From contig JAEPOO010000001.1 in assembly GCA_017642855.1 (NCBI GenBank), positions 901,072 through 965,071 on the forward strand: a stretch of 64,000 nucleotides of DNA. Reading direction: 5' to 3'. The notes under the pieces were generated by a model. That model worked only from the letters and a program-made list of their open reading frames with translations. It made no database searches and was not told where the DNA came from. This document shows, piece by piece, positions 39,466-48,114 of the stretch; within the stretch, counting starts at the first letter, position 1; the number at the start of each line of letters is the position of its first letter. Origin of the DNA: Pseudomonadales bacterium. Lineage in GTDB: Bacteria; Pseudomonadota; Gammaproteobacteria; Pseudomonadales; Azotimanducaceae. A program made the translations under genes and the position numbers.

Positions 39466-40269
39466 ATGCAAAACACCTTTTCGTCCTTGAAACCAGAAGC
39501 CAGGCCTGCGAGGGAAGAACTCCTCCGCTGGTTTGAATCGCCTTTGGGAATCCACGTACTGAATACTGAGCTGGCAGTTCTGGACCAGCTGCTGCCCGGG
39601 TTCTTTGGCTACAATCTAGTACAGCTAAGTGTTCAAAATCGTCCCCTGTTTTCATCAAGTCCGGTACAGACAAAGATTCAGTTAGCACTCGATTCTGAAA
39701 GCGTGGATGCTCAGAAGAATCCGGTCATCGGTCGGCCAACGTCGCTGCCCTTCGAGAATGACAGCATTGATGTTGCGGTTCTGCATCACTTTCTTGATTT
39801 CGCTGACGCGCCACAAGAAATTCTTAAAGAGATTGGCAGAGTTACCCTGCCGATGGGGCATGTCGTGATTGTTGGATTTAACCCCTGGAGTTTATGGGGC
39901 CTGTGGCGTTCGGCCCTGCAGTTCAAACAAACTTCACCCTGGAATGGGCATTACATTGGGCCTGGAAGGCTGATGGACTGGCTTAACCTGCTAGACTTCA
40001 AGATTGACCGAGCACAGTATGCGATCTACAGGCCACCCGTCTCCAGATTAATTGGGCAGGTCAACGACTACTCCCAGGGTGTGAGCAGGAACCTCAACCT
40101 GCCGGTGGGTGGCGTTTATGTCATCGTGGCGCGGAAACATGTCGGCTCCGTTCGTTCTATTAGACCCGTATGGAAAACCAGTCGAGGCTTCGGTCGACTC
40201 AGTGTCGTTCGATCAGTAAAACATGACGGTTTAACGAGCGTCGAACATCCTGGGAACAATTCTGAGTAG
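39466..40269 (+). CDS. SAM-dependent methyltransferase-like protein next to rnhA
   Basis: Class I methyltransferase-fold protein of 267 residues, of the type found between mltD/gloB and rnhA in pseudomonads. The core segments [31 protein letters not shown] (split over residues about 91-112) and [16 protein letters not shown] are seen, but the glycine-rich motif I is atypical, so SAM binding is inferred from family resemblance. Substrate unknown. Its last eight bases overlap the proposed rnhA start. Confidence 0.75.
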   Translation: MQNTFSSLKPEARPAREELLRWFESPLGIHVLNTELAVLDQLLPGFFGYNLVQLSVQNRPLFSSSPVQTKIQLALDSESVDAQKNPVIGRPTSLPFENDSIDVAVLHHFLDFADAPQEILKEIGRVTLPMGHVVIVGFNPWSLWGLWRSALQFKQTSPWNGHYIGPGRLMDWLNLLDFKIDRAQYAIYRPPVSRLIGQVNDYSQGVSRNLNLPVGGVYVIVARKHVGSVRSIRPVWKTSRGFGRLSVVRSVKHDGLTSVEHPGNNSE

Positions 40270-40711
40270 TCCTATAGAAATCTTCACCGACGGAGCGTGT
40301 CGTGGCAATCCTGGGCCGGGTGGTTGGGGCGTATTGCTGCGCTCTGGCGATACCGAAAAAGAGCTCTGGGGCGGTGAAAAAGAAACGACCAATAACCGAA
40401 TGGAGCTTTTGGCGGCCATCGAGGGCCTGGATGCTCTAAAACGCCCGTCAAAGGTGTCGCTCACGACGGATTCGCAGTACGTTCGTAAAGGTATCACTGA
40501 GTGGATTGCCGCATGGAAAGCCAGGGGCTGGAAAACAGCCAGCAAACAGCCTGTTAAAAATCGCGATCTCTGGGAACGCCTCGATGCTTTAGCGCAACAA
40601 CATCAGGTAGCGTGGCACTGGGTGAAAGGGCACAGCGGTCATACTGAGAACGAACGCGTGGATGGGCTGGCGAATCGCGGTATTGATGAATTATTGGGTA
40701 GCGGGGAGTAA
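40262..40711 (+). CDS. rnhA: Ribonuclease HI, non-canonical start
   Basis: Degrades the RNA of RNA-DNA hybrids. All four catalytic carboxylates are visible: Asp in IFTDGACRG, Glu in NNRMELLAA, Asp in TTDSQYV, Asp in ERVDGLAN. The odd point is the start: the frame is open from the TAA at 40232, but the first ATG/GTG/TTG is TTG 40334, which would delete the FTDG aspartate and the first strand. CTG 40262 gives an N-terminus of exactly the E. coli RNase HI length before IEIFTDG and has GGGA six bases upstream; ATT 40259 is the alternative. It overlaps the methyltransferase by eight bases and abuts dnaQ with zero gap. Protein call is firm, start is inferred. Confidence 0.88.
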   Translation: MSSPIEIFTDGACRGNPGPGGWGVLLRSGDTEKELWGGEKETTNNRMELLAAIEGLDALKRPSKVSLTTDSQYVRKGITEWIAAWKARGWKTASKQPVKNRDLWERLDALAQQHQVAWHWVKGHSGHTENERVDGLANRGIDELLGSGE

Positions 40712-41431
40712 ATGAGACAGGTTGTTCTTGATACGGAAACAACGGGGCTGGAAGTCCAGGAAGGTCATCGCATTTTGGAGATTGGCTGCGTAGAGATCAT
40801 TGATCGAAAGCTGACACGCCGCCACTACCATCAGTACATAAACCCGCAACGGGATATTGATGAAGGTGCGCTCGAAGTTCACGGCATTACCAGCCAGTTC
40901 TTGAATGACAAACCAGTATTCAACGACGTCTGGGAAGCATTTTTGGAGTTTGTGAACGGCAGTGAGCTCATCATTCACAATGCCGCATTTGATGTTGCTT
41001 TTATTAATCAGGAAATGAGGTTGTTGAATCCGAAACTCGGTGGGATTACGGAATACTGTTCAGTTGTGGACAGTCTGGAACTCGCGCGCAACAAACATCC
41101 CGGTCAGAAGAATAATCTTGATGCGCTCTGCAAGCGTTACAACGTGGACAATTCTCAGCGCGAACTGCACGGCGCTTTGCTGGACGCTGAAATTCTTGCC
41201 GATGTATATCTGTTGTTAACCGGCGGCCAGGTCACGCTCGGGCTTGGAGATGAATCTCAGGCGTCCACGAAGAAGTCTGCTATTGCCAGACTGGATAGCG
41301 ATCGACCTGAGCTGCGGGTGATCAAAGCCAATGTCGAGGAAATGGCAGCACACGAGGAACGTTTGGATGCGCTGGAGAAAACATCGGAAAATGGTGCCGT
41401 CTGGCGTGCGCGCGGCGAGGCCGAGGCATGA
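40712..41431 (+). CDS. dnaQ: DNA polymerase III epsilon subunit
   Basis: 3'-5' proofreading exonuclease of the replicative polymerase. The 239 residues contain the DEDDh motifs: DTETTG (7-12), the middle motif around NAAFDVAFINQ, and HGALLDAEILADVY with its histidine and aspartate. The C-terminal part, which in E. coli binds the alpha subunit, is present. ATG 40712 follows the rnhA stop immediately, and its TGA overlaps the nudC ATG (41428-41431). The rnhA-dnaQ pair is classic, though adjacent in the same direction here. Confidence 0.96.
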   Translation: MRQVVLDTETTGLEVQEGHRILEIGCVEIIDRKLTRRHYHQYINPQRDIDEGALEVHGITSQFLNDKPVFNDVWEAFLEFVNGSELIIHNAAFDVAFINQEMRLLNPKLGGITEYCSVVDSLELARNKHPGQKNNLDALCKRYNVDNSQRELHGALLDAEILADVYLLLTGGQVTLGLGDESQASTKKSAIARLDSDRPELRVIKANVEEMAAHEERLDALEKTSENGAVWRARGEAEA

Positions 41432-42255
41432 CTTATCGGTGGCCGGAACCCGACTTTGGTTTTCTCGCAGGAGGAATACCTTCTGATAGAGATGGTCTGT
41501 ATTTCGTTTGTCATGGCAACGATTTGCGACAGTCTTTTGGCGATGACGGTAACTGGCGTCCAGTAACGAAAGAAGAAGTCAGTCATCTTGAGGATGCCAG
41601 GTCTCACTTCATGGGGCATCTGGGCAATCAACCTTGCTACGCGGTGGAAGCTCCGGAGAAAGGAGAGCATGAGTTTGCTAACTTGCGGATGAATCTTGGC
41701 CGCATCAACAACACCTTATTCAACCTGGCGGGAAGATCGCTTCAGTTGTGTGACTGGTTTCGAACGCATAGGTATTGCGGTAAGTGCGGTTCACCAACGA
41801 CTGAAAATGAAGGGGATCGCTCAATGGTTTGCGAGCGATGTCGTATTAACTTCTATCCAAGGCTTTCTCCATCCATCATCGTGCTTGTTCATAGGGAAGA
41901 TGAGGTCCTGTTGGCGCGAAATCATATGTTTCCTGAGGGCCTTTTCAGTACGCTCGCAGGCTTCGTAGAGCCGGGCGAGTCCATAGAGGAAACCGTCAGA
42001 CGTGAAGTGGAAGAGGAGGTGGGTGTCAGGGTCGGCAATCTTCGGTATCGCGGCAGTCAACCATGGCCATTTCCAAACTCTCTGATGCTGGGTTTTCACG
42101 CAGAATACGAAAGCGGCGCTATTGTTTGTCAGCAGGATGAGATCGCAGAGGCAAAATGGTTTGGTTGTGCAGAGCTGCCGAACATCCCTGGTAAATTTGC
42201 CATCTCCAGATGGCTGATTGATGCCTATCTGGCGGAACGCGGCTTCAACGACTAG
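41428..42255 (+). CDS. nudC: NADH pyrophosphatase / RNA deNADding enzyme
   Basis: NUDIX hydrolase that splits NAD(H) and removes NAD caps from RNA. The 275 residues show the four-cysteine zinc site (CGKCG near 117, CERC near 135), the NUDIX box GFVEPGESIEET-x-REVEEEVG (about 178-199) and the NudC-specific SQPWPFPNSLM. Four-base overlap with dnaQ implies coupling. Ends by sharing CTAG with the SCP2-like gene on the other strand. Confidence 0.95.
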   Translation: MTYRWPEPDFGFLAGGIPSDRDGLYFVCHGNDLRQSFGDDGNWRPVTKEEVSHLEDARSHFMGHLGNQPCYAVEAPEKGEHEFANLRMNLGRINNTLFNLAGRSLQLCDWFRTHRYCGKCGSPTTENEGDRSMVCERCRINFYPRLSPSIIVLVHREDEVLLARNHMFPEGLFSTLAGFVEPGESIEETVRREVEEEVGVRVGNLRYRGSQPWPFPNSLMLGFHAEYESGAIVCQQDEIAEAKWFGCAELPNIPGKFAISRWLIDAYLAERGFND

Positions 42256-42611
42256 TCCTGGACCTCATAGGCGACAACAGGATCATTGTGCGCAAACAGA
42301 TATAGAAGCAGCTGACTAAGGACAATGTTGCCATCAGAGCGGTATCGGCCATCCATGAATGCCGCCATGCTGTTCGTTTTTCCCTTCAAAAGGTCCCAGA
42401 GGGTCTCAGGTTTGTCGATATACAGGGTGAGGGTAGGCGCTTCTGAAGAGCCTTCAATAAAGCCGAACCTCTGTGCATCGACAACCAGATAGAATGCATC
42501 CCCAGTATCGAACTTCATCTGAAATACCGTTGCCTCACGTTGGAGGATGGATGGATTGAAGTGAGGCGCCAACTCCGCGTGTATCTTTCTTAGTTCGTTG
42601 CTCAAGCTCAT
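42252..42611 (-). CDS. SCP2 sterol-carrier-like domain protein
   Basis: Small protein of 119 residues with a single SCP2-type lipid-binding domain: the central strand-rich region FYLVVDAQRFGF, TLTLYIDKPETLWDLLKGKTN and the GRYRSDG turn match this fold. Such stand-alone domains bind hydrophobic ligands such as fatty acids or acyl-CoA; the ligand is not known here. It lies 10 bases after the DUF2723 gene in the same direction, probably one transcript. Confidence 0.65.
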   Translation of the reverse strand: MSLSNELRKIHAELAPHFNPSILQREATVFQMKFDTGDAFYLVVDAQRFGFIEGSSEAPTLTLYIDKPETLWDLLKGKTNSMAAFMDGRYRSDGNIVLSQLLLYLFAHNDPVVAYEVQD

Positions 42612-42621
42612 AAAAATCAGT

Positions 42622-44475
42622 CTAGCCCCTCGAATGAGAATCCGGCAACGCCGCTATACGATCGGCCACCGCATACAATAACCTTTGTTTTGCTTTCGGT
42701 AGATAGGCTGGAATTTGATTCATCGTGTCGGCAAGCACTTCCTCGAGCATTTGTTTATTCGGCTCGGGGTTCGACGTCAGTTCATGCTGCATCAGTACCA
42801 TCTTTCCCGGAAAAGTGGCGAGAAGCGATTGGAACCGTTGACCCTGCATCGCGTCAAGCGGATTGCCCGATGCCTGCTGCACGATGTACATCCGAGTGAA
42901 TGACGCCAGGATAAAATCTGCAAGCTCAAACTCCTGTTGCTGGTTCAGTTCATTCGTTAAGTAACGATTCATCACCATTTCCAGTGCAGTTTCCGCTTCG
43001 CCGGATATCCTGCTCGGCACATATGGGTTGCGATTTACCTGGCTGAACCAGCCATAGTGAGTGAGCGGTGCCAGAGTTGGCTCAACCACGAATACGGGGC
43101 GTTCTGTTCTTGAAACGAACTCTATAATCGTGGCTTCTTTCTCTTTTTTAGTCGCCATGGCAGGAGATAGCCGATTCGGGAAGGTGAGGCTGCTCCAGTT
43201 GAGCAAGCTGATGTCGGTTCGCTGTTTCTCCACAAAGTGCAGGTACCCCAGGGGGAAGGAAAGCAGATCTCCGTCGACAAACAGTACGGCATCTTGGGGT
43301 AATGCTGACAGCATGCTTGTGAAGTAGTCCTCAACCCACCGGTCAGCTCCGCGATATGTGGACGGCAGGTTCGCCAAACTGACAGCGGCGACAGTCGCAA
43401 TAAGCAGTGCAAATTTCATGATCGGTCTTTCCAGACTTCGATTCAAAGAACAAAGCAGATAGCCTAACCACATCGTCAGGGAGCCCCACGCAATAATAGG
43501 GTAGGGCTGGAATATCGATCGACCTCTCGCATCAAATTCAAAGCCTAATAACAAAACCAGGATGATTGTACCGCCAGCGAGATTGAGCAGGCTGGGGAGT
43601 AGCAGTTCGTGACGATCTCTTATCATCAGAGCAAGACCGCCAAGGGCTGCAATCCCAACAGGGATGCCTAGCTGGTTCAACGCTTCAGGGGCGAGCCAGG
43701 CAAGGTACTCAGCCCTATCAAGCCAGTCTGCAGACAGATGATGATCGTTGTATGGTGCCCTCGATACATAGTCAAAAAAATCGGATCGGTCAGTCACCGC
43801 TCCGAACACACCAAATCCGCTACCATCGGAAAAGATCAGTGTGCTGTAAGGCAATAAACCAGCCGTGAAAGAAACTAATGCGATCATGAGCGGTCTGGGT
43901 TGAATCAGGTCTGCAAAGTGATGGCGCAGTATCGGCCAGACAACCGCAATCAGAGCGGGTGTCGCCAACAACATGAGTGGCCAGTGATTACTCAGCGCGA
44001 GACCAAAAATAAAGCAGGAGATAAACCAGTAGTGCCGGTCCCTTGATTGAACGAAGGATGAGAGTGTGAGCCACGTGAGGTAAAAGAGCAGCGCGCTTAG
44101 CGTATAGACCTCAATGATGATCGACTGCTGCCAGAAGGTCAGGCTGAAGCCGTAGGTAAGCGCGGCGGTTGCTGCTATGGCAGTATCGAAATACCGGTTC
44201 ATCAGAAGATAGAACACAGCGATCGTCAGAGCGCCGAAGACCGCGCTGATCATATTCCCTGCCTGAATGTGATCAGAGATCAGCAAGTTCTGACAGGCGA
44301 GTGTAAATAGAGGATATCCGGGTGGATGAGACAGCCCACCCTGGGTGCAAACCATCTGAAATAGGCCTGCGTCCTCAAGCGTGATGCTACCGGGCATTGT
44401 CAATGCATAAGCGATCAGTGGGATCACCACGACCGGTATCAAGAGTAGGGCAGTTGACGTGAGGGTGGGGCGCAT
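42622..44475 (-). CDS. DUF2723 multi-pass membrane protein
   Basis: Polytopic protein of 617 residues with roughly ten to twelve membrane helices in the first 390 residues and a C-terminal soluble part. The N-terminal signature PGSITLEDAGLFQ followed by HPPGYPLFTL is the mark of DUF2723, a GT-C-like family that includes candidate protein O-mannosyltransferases. A glycosyltransferase role using a lipid-linked sugar is inference; no pathway neighbour is seen. Divergent from sohB and co-directional with the SCP2-like gene. Confidence 0.8.
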   Translation of the reverse strand: MRPTLTSTALLLIPVVVIPLIAYALTMPGSITLEDAGLFQMVCTQGGLSHPPGYPLFTLACQNLLISDHIQAGNMISAVFGALTIAVFYLLMNRYFDTAIAATAALTYGFSLTFWQQSIIIEVYTLSALLFYLTWLTLSSFVQSRDRHYWFISCFIFGLALSNHWPLMLLATPALIAVVWPILRHHFADLIQPRPLMIALVSFTAGLLPYSTLIFSDGSGFGVFGAVTDRSDFFDYVSRAPYNDHHLSADWLDRAEYLAWLAPEALNQLGIPVGIAALGGLALMIRDRHELLLPSLLNLAGGTIILVLLLGFEFDARGRSIFQPYPIIAWGSLTMWLGYLLCSLNRSLERPIMKFALLIATVAAVSLANLPSTYRGADRWVEDYFTSMLSALPQDAVLFVDGDLLSFPLGYLHFVEKQRTDISLLNWSSLTFPNRLSPAMATKKEKEATIIEFVSRTERPVFVVEPTLAPLTHYGWFSQVNRNPYVPSRISGEAETALEMVMNRYLTNELNQQQEFELADFILASFTRMYIVQQASGNPLDAMQGQRFQSLLATFPGKMVLMQHELTSNPEPNKQMLEEVLADTMNQIPAYLPKAKQRLLYAVADRIAALPDSHSRG

Positions 44476-44565
44476 CGAGTGATTATAACGTTGGAGTACC
44501 GTCGAGTATGTTAGGATGAGCCGTTTTTCCGCGTTCCGTAACGTTCACGATTAAGTAAGGGAATA

Positions 44566-45606
44566 ATGTTGGAGTTTTTGCTTGAGTATGGGCTGTTTCT
44601 CGCGAAATCAGTCACCGTTCTGGTTGTTATTCTGATCGTGATTACCGCGATTTTTGGAATGAGTCAGCGGCAGAAAGAACCAGAAGTGGGACATATTGAA
44701 GTTAAAAGCCTGAATGATGCGCTGGAAGCGATCACACACAGCCTAAAAACCGTCGTGCTTCATCCTGAGCACAGGAAGAAAGACGAAAAGGCGGTTAAGA
44801 AGAAAACCAAAGAAAAGCAGAAGTCTCTAAAGCAGGAGGCGAAGGCGGGTCAGGGGCCGAGGCCTAGAACCTTTGTCATTGATTTCAAGGGTGATGTTCA
44901 GGCGAGCAGTGTCACTGGACTTCGGGAGGAGATTACTGCCGTGCTCGCCGTTGCCGAAAAAGTGGATGAAGTGCTGATACGCCTGGAAAGCCCAGGCGGC
45001 GTCGTGCATGGCTATGGTCTTGCCGCATCTCAGCTGCAACGGGTTCGAAACAAGGAAATACCGCTCACTGTTGCAGTCGATAAAGTTGCCGCCAGCGGCG
45101 GTTACATGATGGCATCAGTTGCCAACCGGATTATTGCTGCGCCTTTCTCTCTGCTGGGCTCGATTGGTGTGATTGCGCAGCTGCCGAACTTTCACCGCCT
45201 TCTCAAAAAGAACGACGTCGACGTTGAAGTCTTAACTGCTGGTCAATTTAAGAGAACGCTAACCGTTTTCGGCGAAAACACTGAACAAGACCGGGAAAAG
45301 TTTGTAGAGGAACTTGAAGATGTTCATGCGCTATTTAAAGAATTGGTGTCAGAGAACCGGCCTCAGTTGAACATAGATGAAGTGGCAACGGGGGAAGCAT
45401 GGTTTGGTACCAGGGCATTGGAACGAAACCTGGTCGATGAGCTTAAGACCAGCGATGAATATATCGTTGATCAGTGTGAGACCAGAGACGTCTACTTGGT
45501 AAAATTTGTTCAGCACAAAAATCGAATCGATCGAGTTTTTGAGAGAGTGACTAAACTCGTTTCTCCCACTGTCGAACAGCAACACACTAACCTGACCATT
45601 CAATAA
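44566..45606 (+). CDS. sohB: SohB-type inner-membrane serine protease
   Basis: Member of the SppA/SohB peptidase family (S49), 346 residues. One N-terminal helix (about 8-28) is followed by a Lys-rich linker and the protease domain. Catalytic Ser lies in VAASGGYMMAS (near 183) and the general-base Lys in GQFKRTLTVFGEN (near 229). The N-terminal SohB region before the protease domain is present. AAGGGAAT is upstream of ATG 44566. Followed after 21 bases by the oxidoreductase gene. Confidence 0.93.
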   Translation: MLEFLLEYGLFLAKSVTVLVVILIVITAIFGMSQRQKEPEVGHIEVKSLNDALEAITHSLKTVVLHPEHRKKDEKAVKKKTKEKQKSLKQEAKAGQGPRPRTFVIDFKGDVQASSVTGLREEITAVLAVAEKVDEVLIRLESPGGVVHGYGLAASQLQRVRNKEIPLTVAVDKVAASGGYMMASVANRIIAAPFSLLGSIGVIAQLPNFHRLLKKNDVDVEVLTAGQFKRTLTVFGENTEQDREKFVEELEDVHALFKELVSENRPQLNIDEVATGEAWFGTRALERNLVDELKTSDEYIVDQCETRDVYLVKFVQHKNRIDRVFERVTKLVSPTVEQQHTNLTIQ

Positions 45607-45627
45607 TAAGAGCAACAGGAGAGTCCC

Positions 45628-46614
45628 TTGACCAGTTTTAAAGCCTTCTGGGTAGAGAAGAGCGAGGACACTATTAATCACAGCATCATAGAGCGATCTA
45701 TTGACGATCTGCCGGAAGGTGAAGTGCTTATCAAAGTTCGGTATTCGAGCCTCAACTACAAGGACGCCCTGTCAGCCAAGGGTATGCCTGGGGTCACTCG
45801 AAATTATCCGCATACACCGGGGATTGATGCAGCCGGCACGGTTGTCGAATCAAGCAATGGCGATTTCAAGGAAGGCGACGAGGTCGTCGTGATCGGTTTT
45901 GACTTGGGCATGAACACGCCAGGTGGATATGGGGAATATATTCGTGTTCCCGGTAGCTGGATTACACCGTTACCCTCCGGCATGGGGCTGCGTGACAGCA
46001 TGATAATCGGAACCGCAGGGTTAACGGCAGCGCTTTGCTTTGACAAACTTCTGCGTATGGGCGCGAAACCAGACGATGGTCCTGTCGTCGTGACCGGTGC
46101 TACGGGTGGAGTAGGTTCTGTTGCTGTTGCACTGCTTGCGAGCCAGGGTTTTGAAGTAGTGGCCAGCACCGGCAAAGCAGATAAACATGACTATCTTAAG
46201 TCCCTGGGTGCCAGCTCGGTTGTCGACAGGGATCAGCTTGGTGCTGAAAACCCTCGCCCTGTAGCGGCTGAAGATTACGCTCACGGCGTGGACACGGTCG
46301 GCGGGGAAACACTGAGTAACGTCATTAAAGGCTTGAAACACAGTGGCAGCGTTGCTATCTGTGGTTTGGTCTCGTCGCCAGCGTTCAACATCACCGTACT
46401 TCCTTTCATTTTGCGTCATGTCAATGTGCTGGGTGTCGACAGCGTAGAGCTGCCTATTGCCGAGAAAAGTCGGGTGTGGGGACGCCTTGCCAGTGACTGG
46501 CAGGTCCCTGGTCTGGAAGACATGGTTGTTGAAATCGGTCTCGGTGGTCTGTCTGCTGAGATTGATCGCATATTCGCCGGTGGCGTCACCGGTCGAACAC
46601 TGGTTGTTTTATAA
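45628..46614 (+). CDS. acuI: AcuI/YhdH-type acrylyl-CoA reductase
   Basis: Zinc-free medium-chain dehydrogenase of 328 residues, YhdH/YhfP group, which reduces acrylyl-CoA to propionyl-CoA with NADPH. Seen: SSLNYKDALSAKG (about 37-49), the domain junction, the cofactor loop VTGATGGVGSVAVALL (about 154-169) and C-terminal GRTLVVL. Start is TTG 45628 with AGGAGAG upstream. In marine bacteria AcuI detoxifies acrylate from DMSP; no DMSP lyase is seen here, so that role is only possible. Confidence 0.85.
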   Translation: MTSFKAFWVEKSEDTINHSIIERSIDDLPEGEVLIKVRYSSLNYKDALSAKGMPGVTRNYPHTPGIDAAGTVVESSNGDFKEGDEVVVIGFDLGMNTPGGYGEYIRVPGSWITPLPSGMGLRDSMIIGTAGLTAALCFDKLLRMGAKPDDGPVVVTGATGGVGSVAVALLASQGFEVVASTGKADKHDYLKSLGASSVVDRDQLGAENPRPVAAEDYAHGVDTVGGETLSNVIKGLKHSGSVAICGLVSSPAFNITVLPFILRHVNVLGVDSVELPIAEKSRVWGRLASDWQVPGLEDMVVEIGLGGLSAEIDRIFAGGVTGRTLVVL

Positions 46615-46636
46615 CGGGTCTCACCTGAGGATAAAC

Positions 46637-48109
46637 ATGATTCGGATTGCGTATAACGAATTTCTGGGCAACAGCCCCCAATGGTTTAAAAATGCCATTC
46701 TGCTGTTCCTGCTGGTTTGTGTGCCCCTCAAGTTTTTGGTTGGCGACACCATTCTTGGATGGCTTTTTCTTTTGATGTTTATCCTTACGCTGGCGATGGC
46801 GCTCAAGTGTTATCCCCTGCAAAGCGGGGGTATTCTCGCCCTGGCAATCCTCGCCCTGGGACTAACGACACCTGATACCGTCTGGCACGAAATTCAGGCC
46901 AATCTCGGTGTGCTAGCACTGCTGATTTTTATGGTCAGCTTCATCTACTTCATGAAGCCTTTGCTCAGCTTCTTGTTTGCGCGGTTAATCGTTGGGGTGC
47001 AAAGCAAGGTCTTGTTGTCGCTGATGTTCTCCGTTATGGCGGCTTTTCTTTCTGCGTTTCTGGATGCGCTTACCGTAACAGCGGTTCTGATTGCGGTATT
47101 TGTCGCACTTTATGGTGTGTATGAACGTATCCATTCGACGCAAAACTCAGACCTCGATCATGATGGCGGCGACGACCCTGAAGAATTGGGAGGCGACGTA
47201 CTGGAAAACTTCCGTAGTTTTATCCGAAGTCTTGTCATGCACGGCGCTGTTGGCACCGCGCTTGGGGGTGTAACAACGATGGTGGGTGAACCTCAAAACC
47301 TGCTGATCGCTGACAAATTGGATTGGGAATTCGTTGAGTTTGTGATCGTCATGTCTCACGTCACCATACCGGCAGTGATCGCTGGATTCATAACCTGTGT
47401 GGCACTGGAGTTTTCCGGTGTGCTTGGCTATGGGCAGAAGCTCGACCCCCGTATCCGGGAGATTCTGCGAGGATACGTCGAAGAAGAAGACAAAAAGCGT
47501 CAGCCTCGTGAAGTTTATGGGCTCTGGGTACAGGGTGCCTGCGGCGTGCTTTTGGTTATTGGGTTGGGATTGCACCTCATGGAAGTGGGCCTGATTGGGC
47601 TTAGCTTGCTGGTGCTGGTAACGGCTATGACAGGGATTAATGAGGAGCATCGAATCGGTCATGCCTTTGAGGAATCTCTGCCATTTGTGTCTCTATTGTG
47701 CATCTTCTTTGTGGTCGTCGGTATGATCCATGACCTTCATCTTTTCAGTCCTGTGATTCAATGGGTGCTGACGATGCCGATCGATGCGCAACCGGGTGCC
47801 TTCTTCCTGGCAAATGGTTTGTTGTCTGCCATCTCGGATAATGTGTTTGTGGCAACGGTTTATATCAATGAGGTGAAAGCCGCCTTTGATGCCGGTGAGA
47901 TATCACGGGAGCACTTCGAATCCCTGGCTGTCAGTATCAATACCGGTACCAACCTGCCTTCTGTCGCGACGCCAAACGGTCAGGCTGCGTTCCTGTTTCT
48001 GCTGACATCAGCTTTAGCGCCAGTGATACGTCTCGGTTACATCAAGATGGTGGTCATGGCGTTTCCCTACACGGTTGTGCTGACGATCGTAGGTTATCTC
48101 GCTCAGTAA
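46637..48109 (+). CDS. nhaB: Na+/H+ antiporter NhaB
   Basis: Electrogenic sodium/proton antiporter of 490 residues with about twelve membrane helices. ATG 46637 gives the NhaB N-terminus (NEFLGNSPQWFKNAI); the frame extends back to 46457 inside acuI without family support. The motif ALDTVTA-like segment appears as AFLDALTVTAVLIAVF near 150, and GVTTMVGEPQN near 222 is characteristic. It lies 22 bases after acuI and converges on the CPA2 gene with a 5-base gap. Confidence 0.94.
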   Translation: MIRIAYNEFLGNSPQWFKNAILLFLLVCVPLKFLVGDTILGWLFLLMFILTLAMALKCYPLQSGGILALAILALGLTTPDTVWHEIQANLGVLALLIFMVSFIYFMKPLLSFLFARLIVGVQSKVLLSLMFSVMAAFLSAFLDALTVTAVLIAVFVALYGVYERIHSTQNSDLDHDGGDDPEELGGDVLENFRSFIRSLVMHGAVGTALGGVTTMVGEPQNLLIADKLDWEFVEFVIVMSHVTIPAVIAGFITCVALEFSGVLGYGQKLDPRIREILRGYVEEEDKKRQPREVYGLWVQGACGVLLVIGLGLHLMEVGLIGLSLLVLVTAMTGINEEHRIGHAFEESLPFVSLLCIFFVVVGMIHDLHLFSPVIQWVLTMPIDAQPGAFFLANGLLSAISDNVFVATVYINEVKAAFDAGEISREHFESLAVSINTGTNLPSVATPNGQAAFLFLLTSALAPVIRLGYIKMVVMAFPYTVVLTIVGYLAQ

Positions 48110-48114
48110 GCGGA

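Noticed and set aside
40334..40711. rnhA starting at TTG 40334
   Set aside because: It would delete the first strand and the catalytic Asp of FTDG, although the upstream frame encodes a perfect RNase HI N-terminus.
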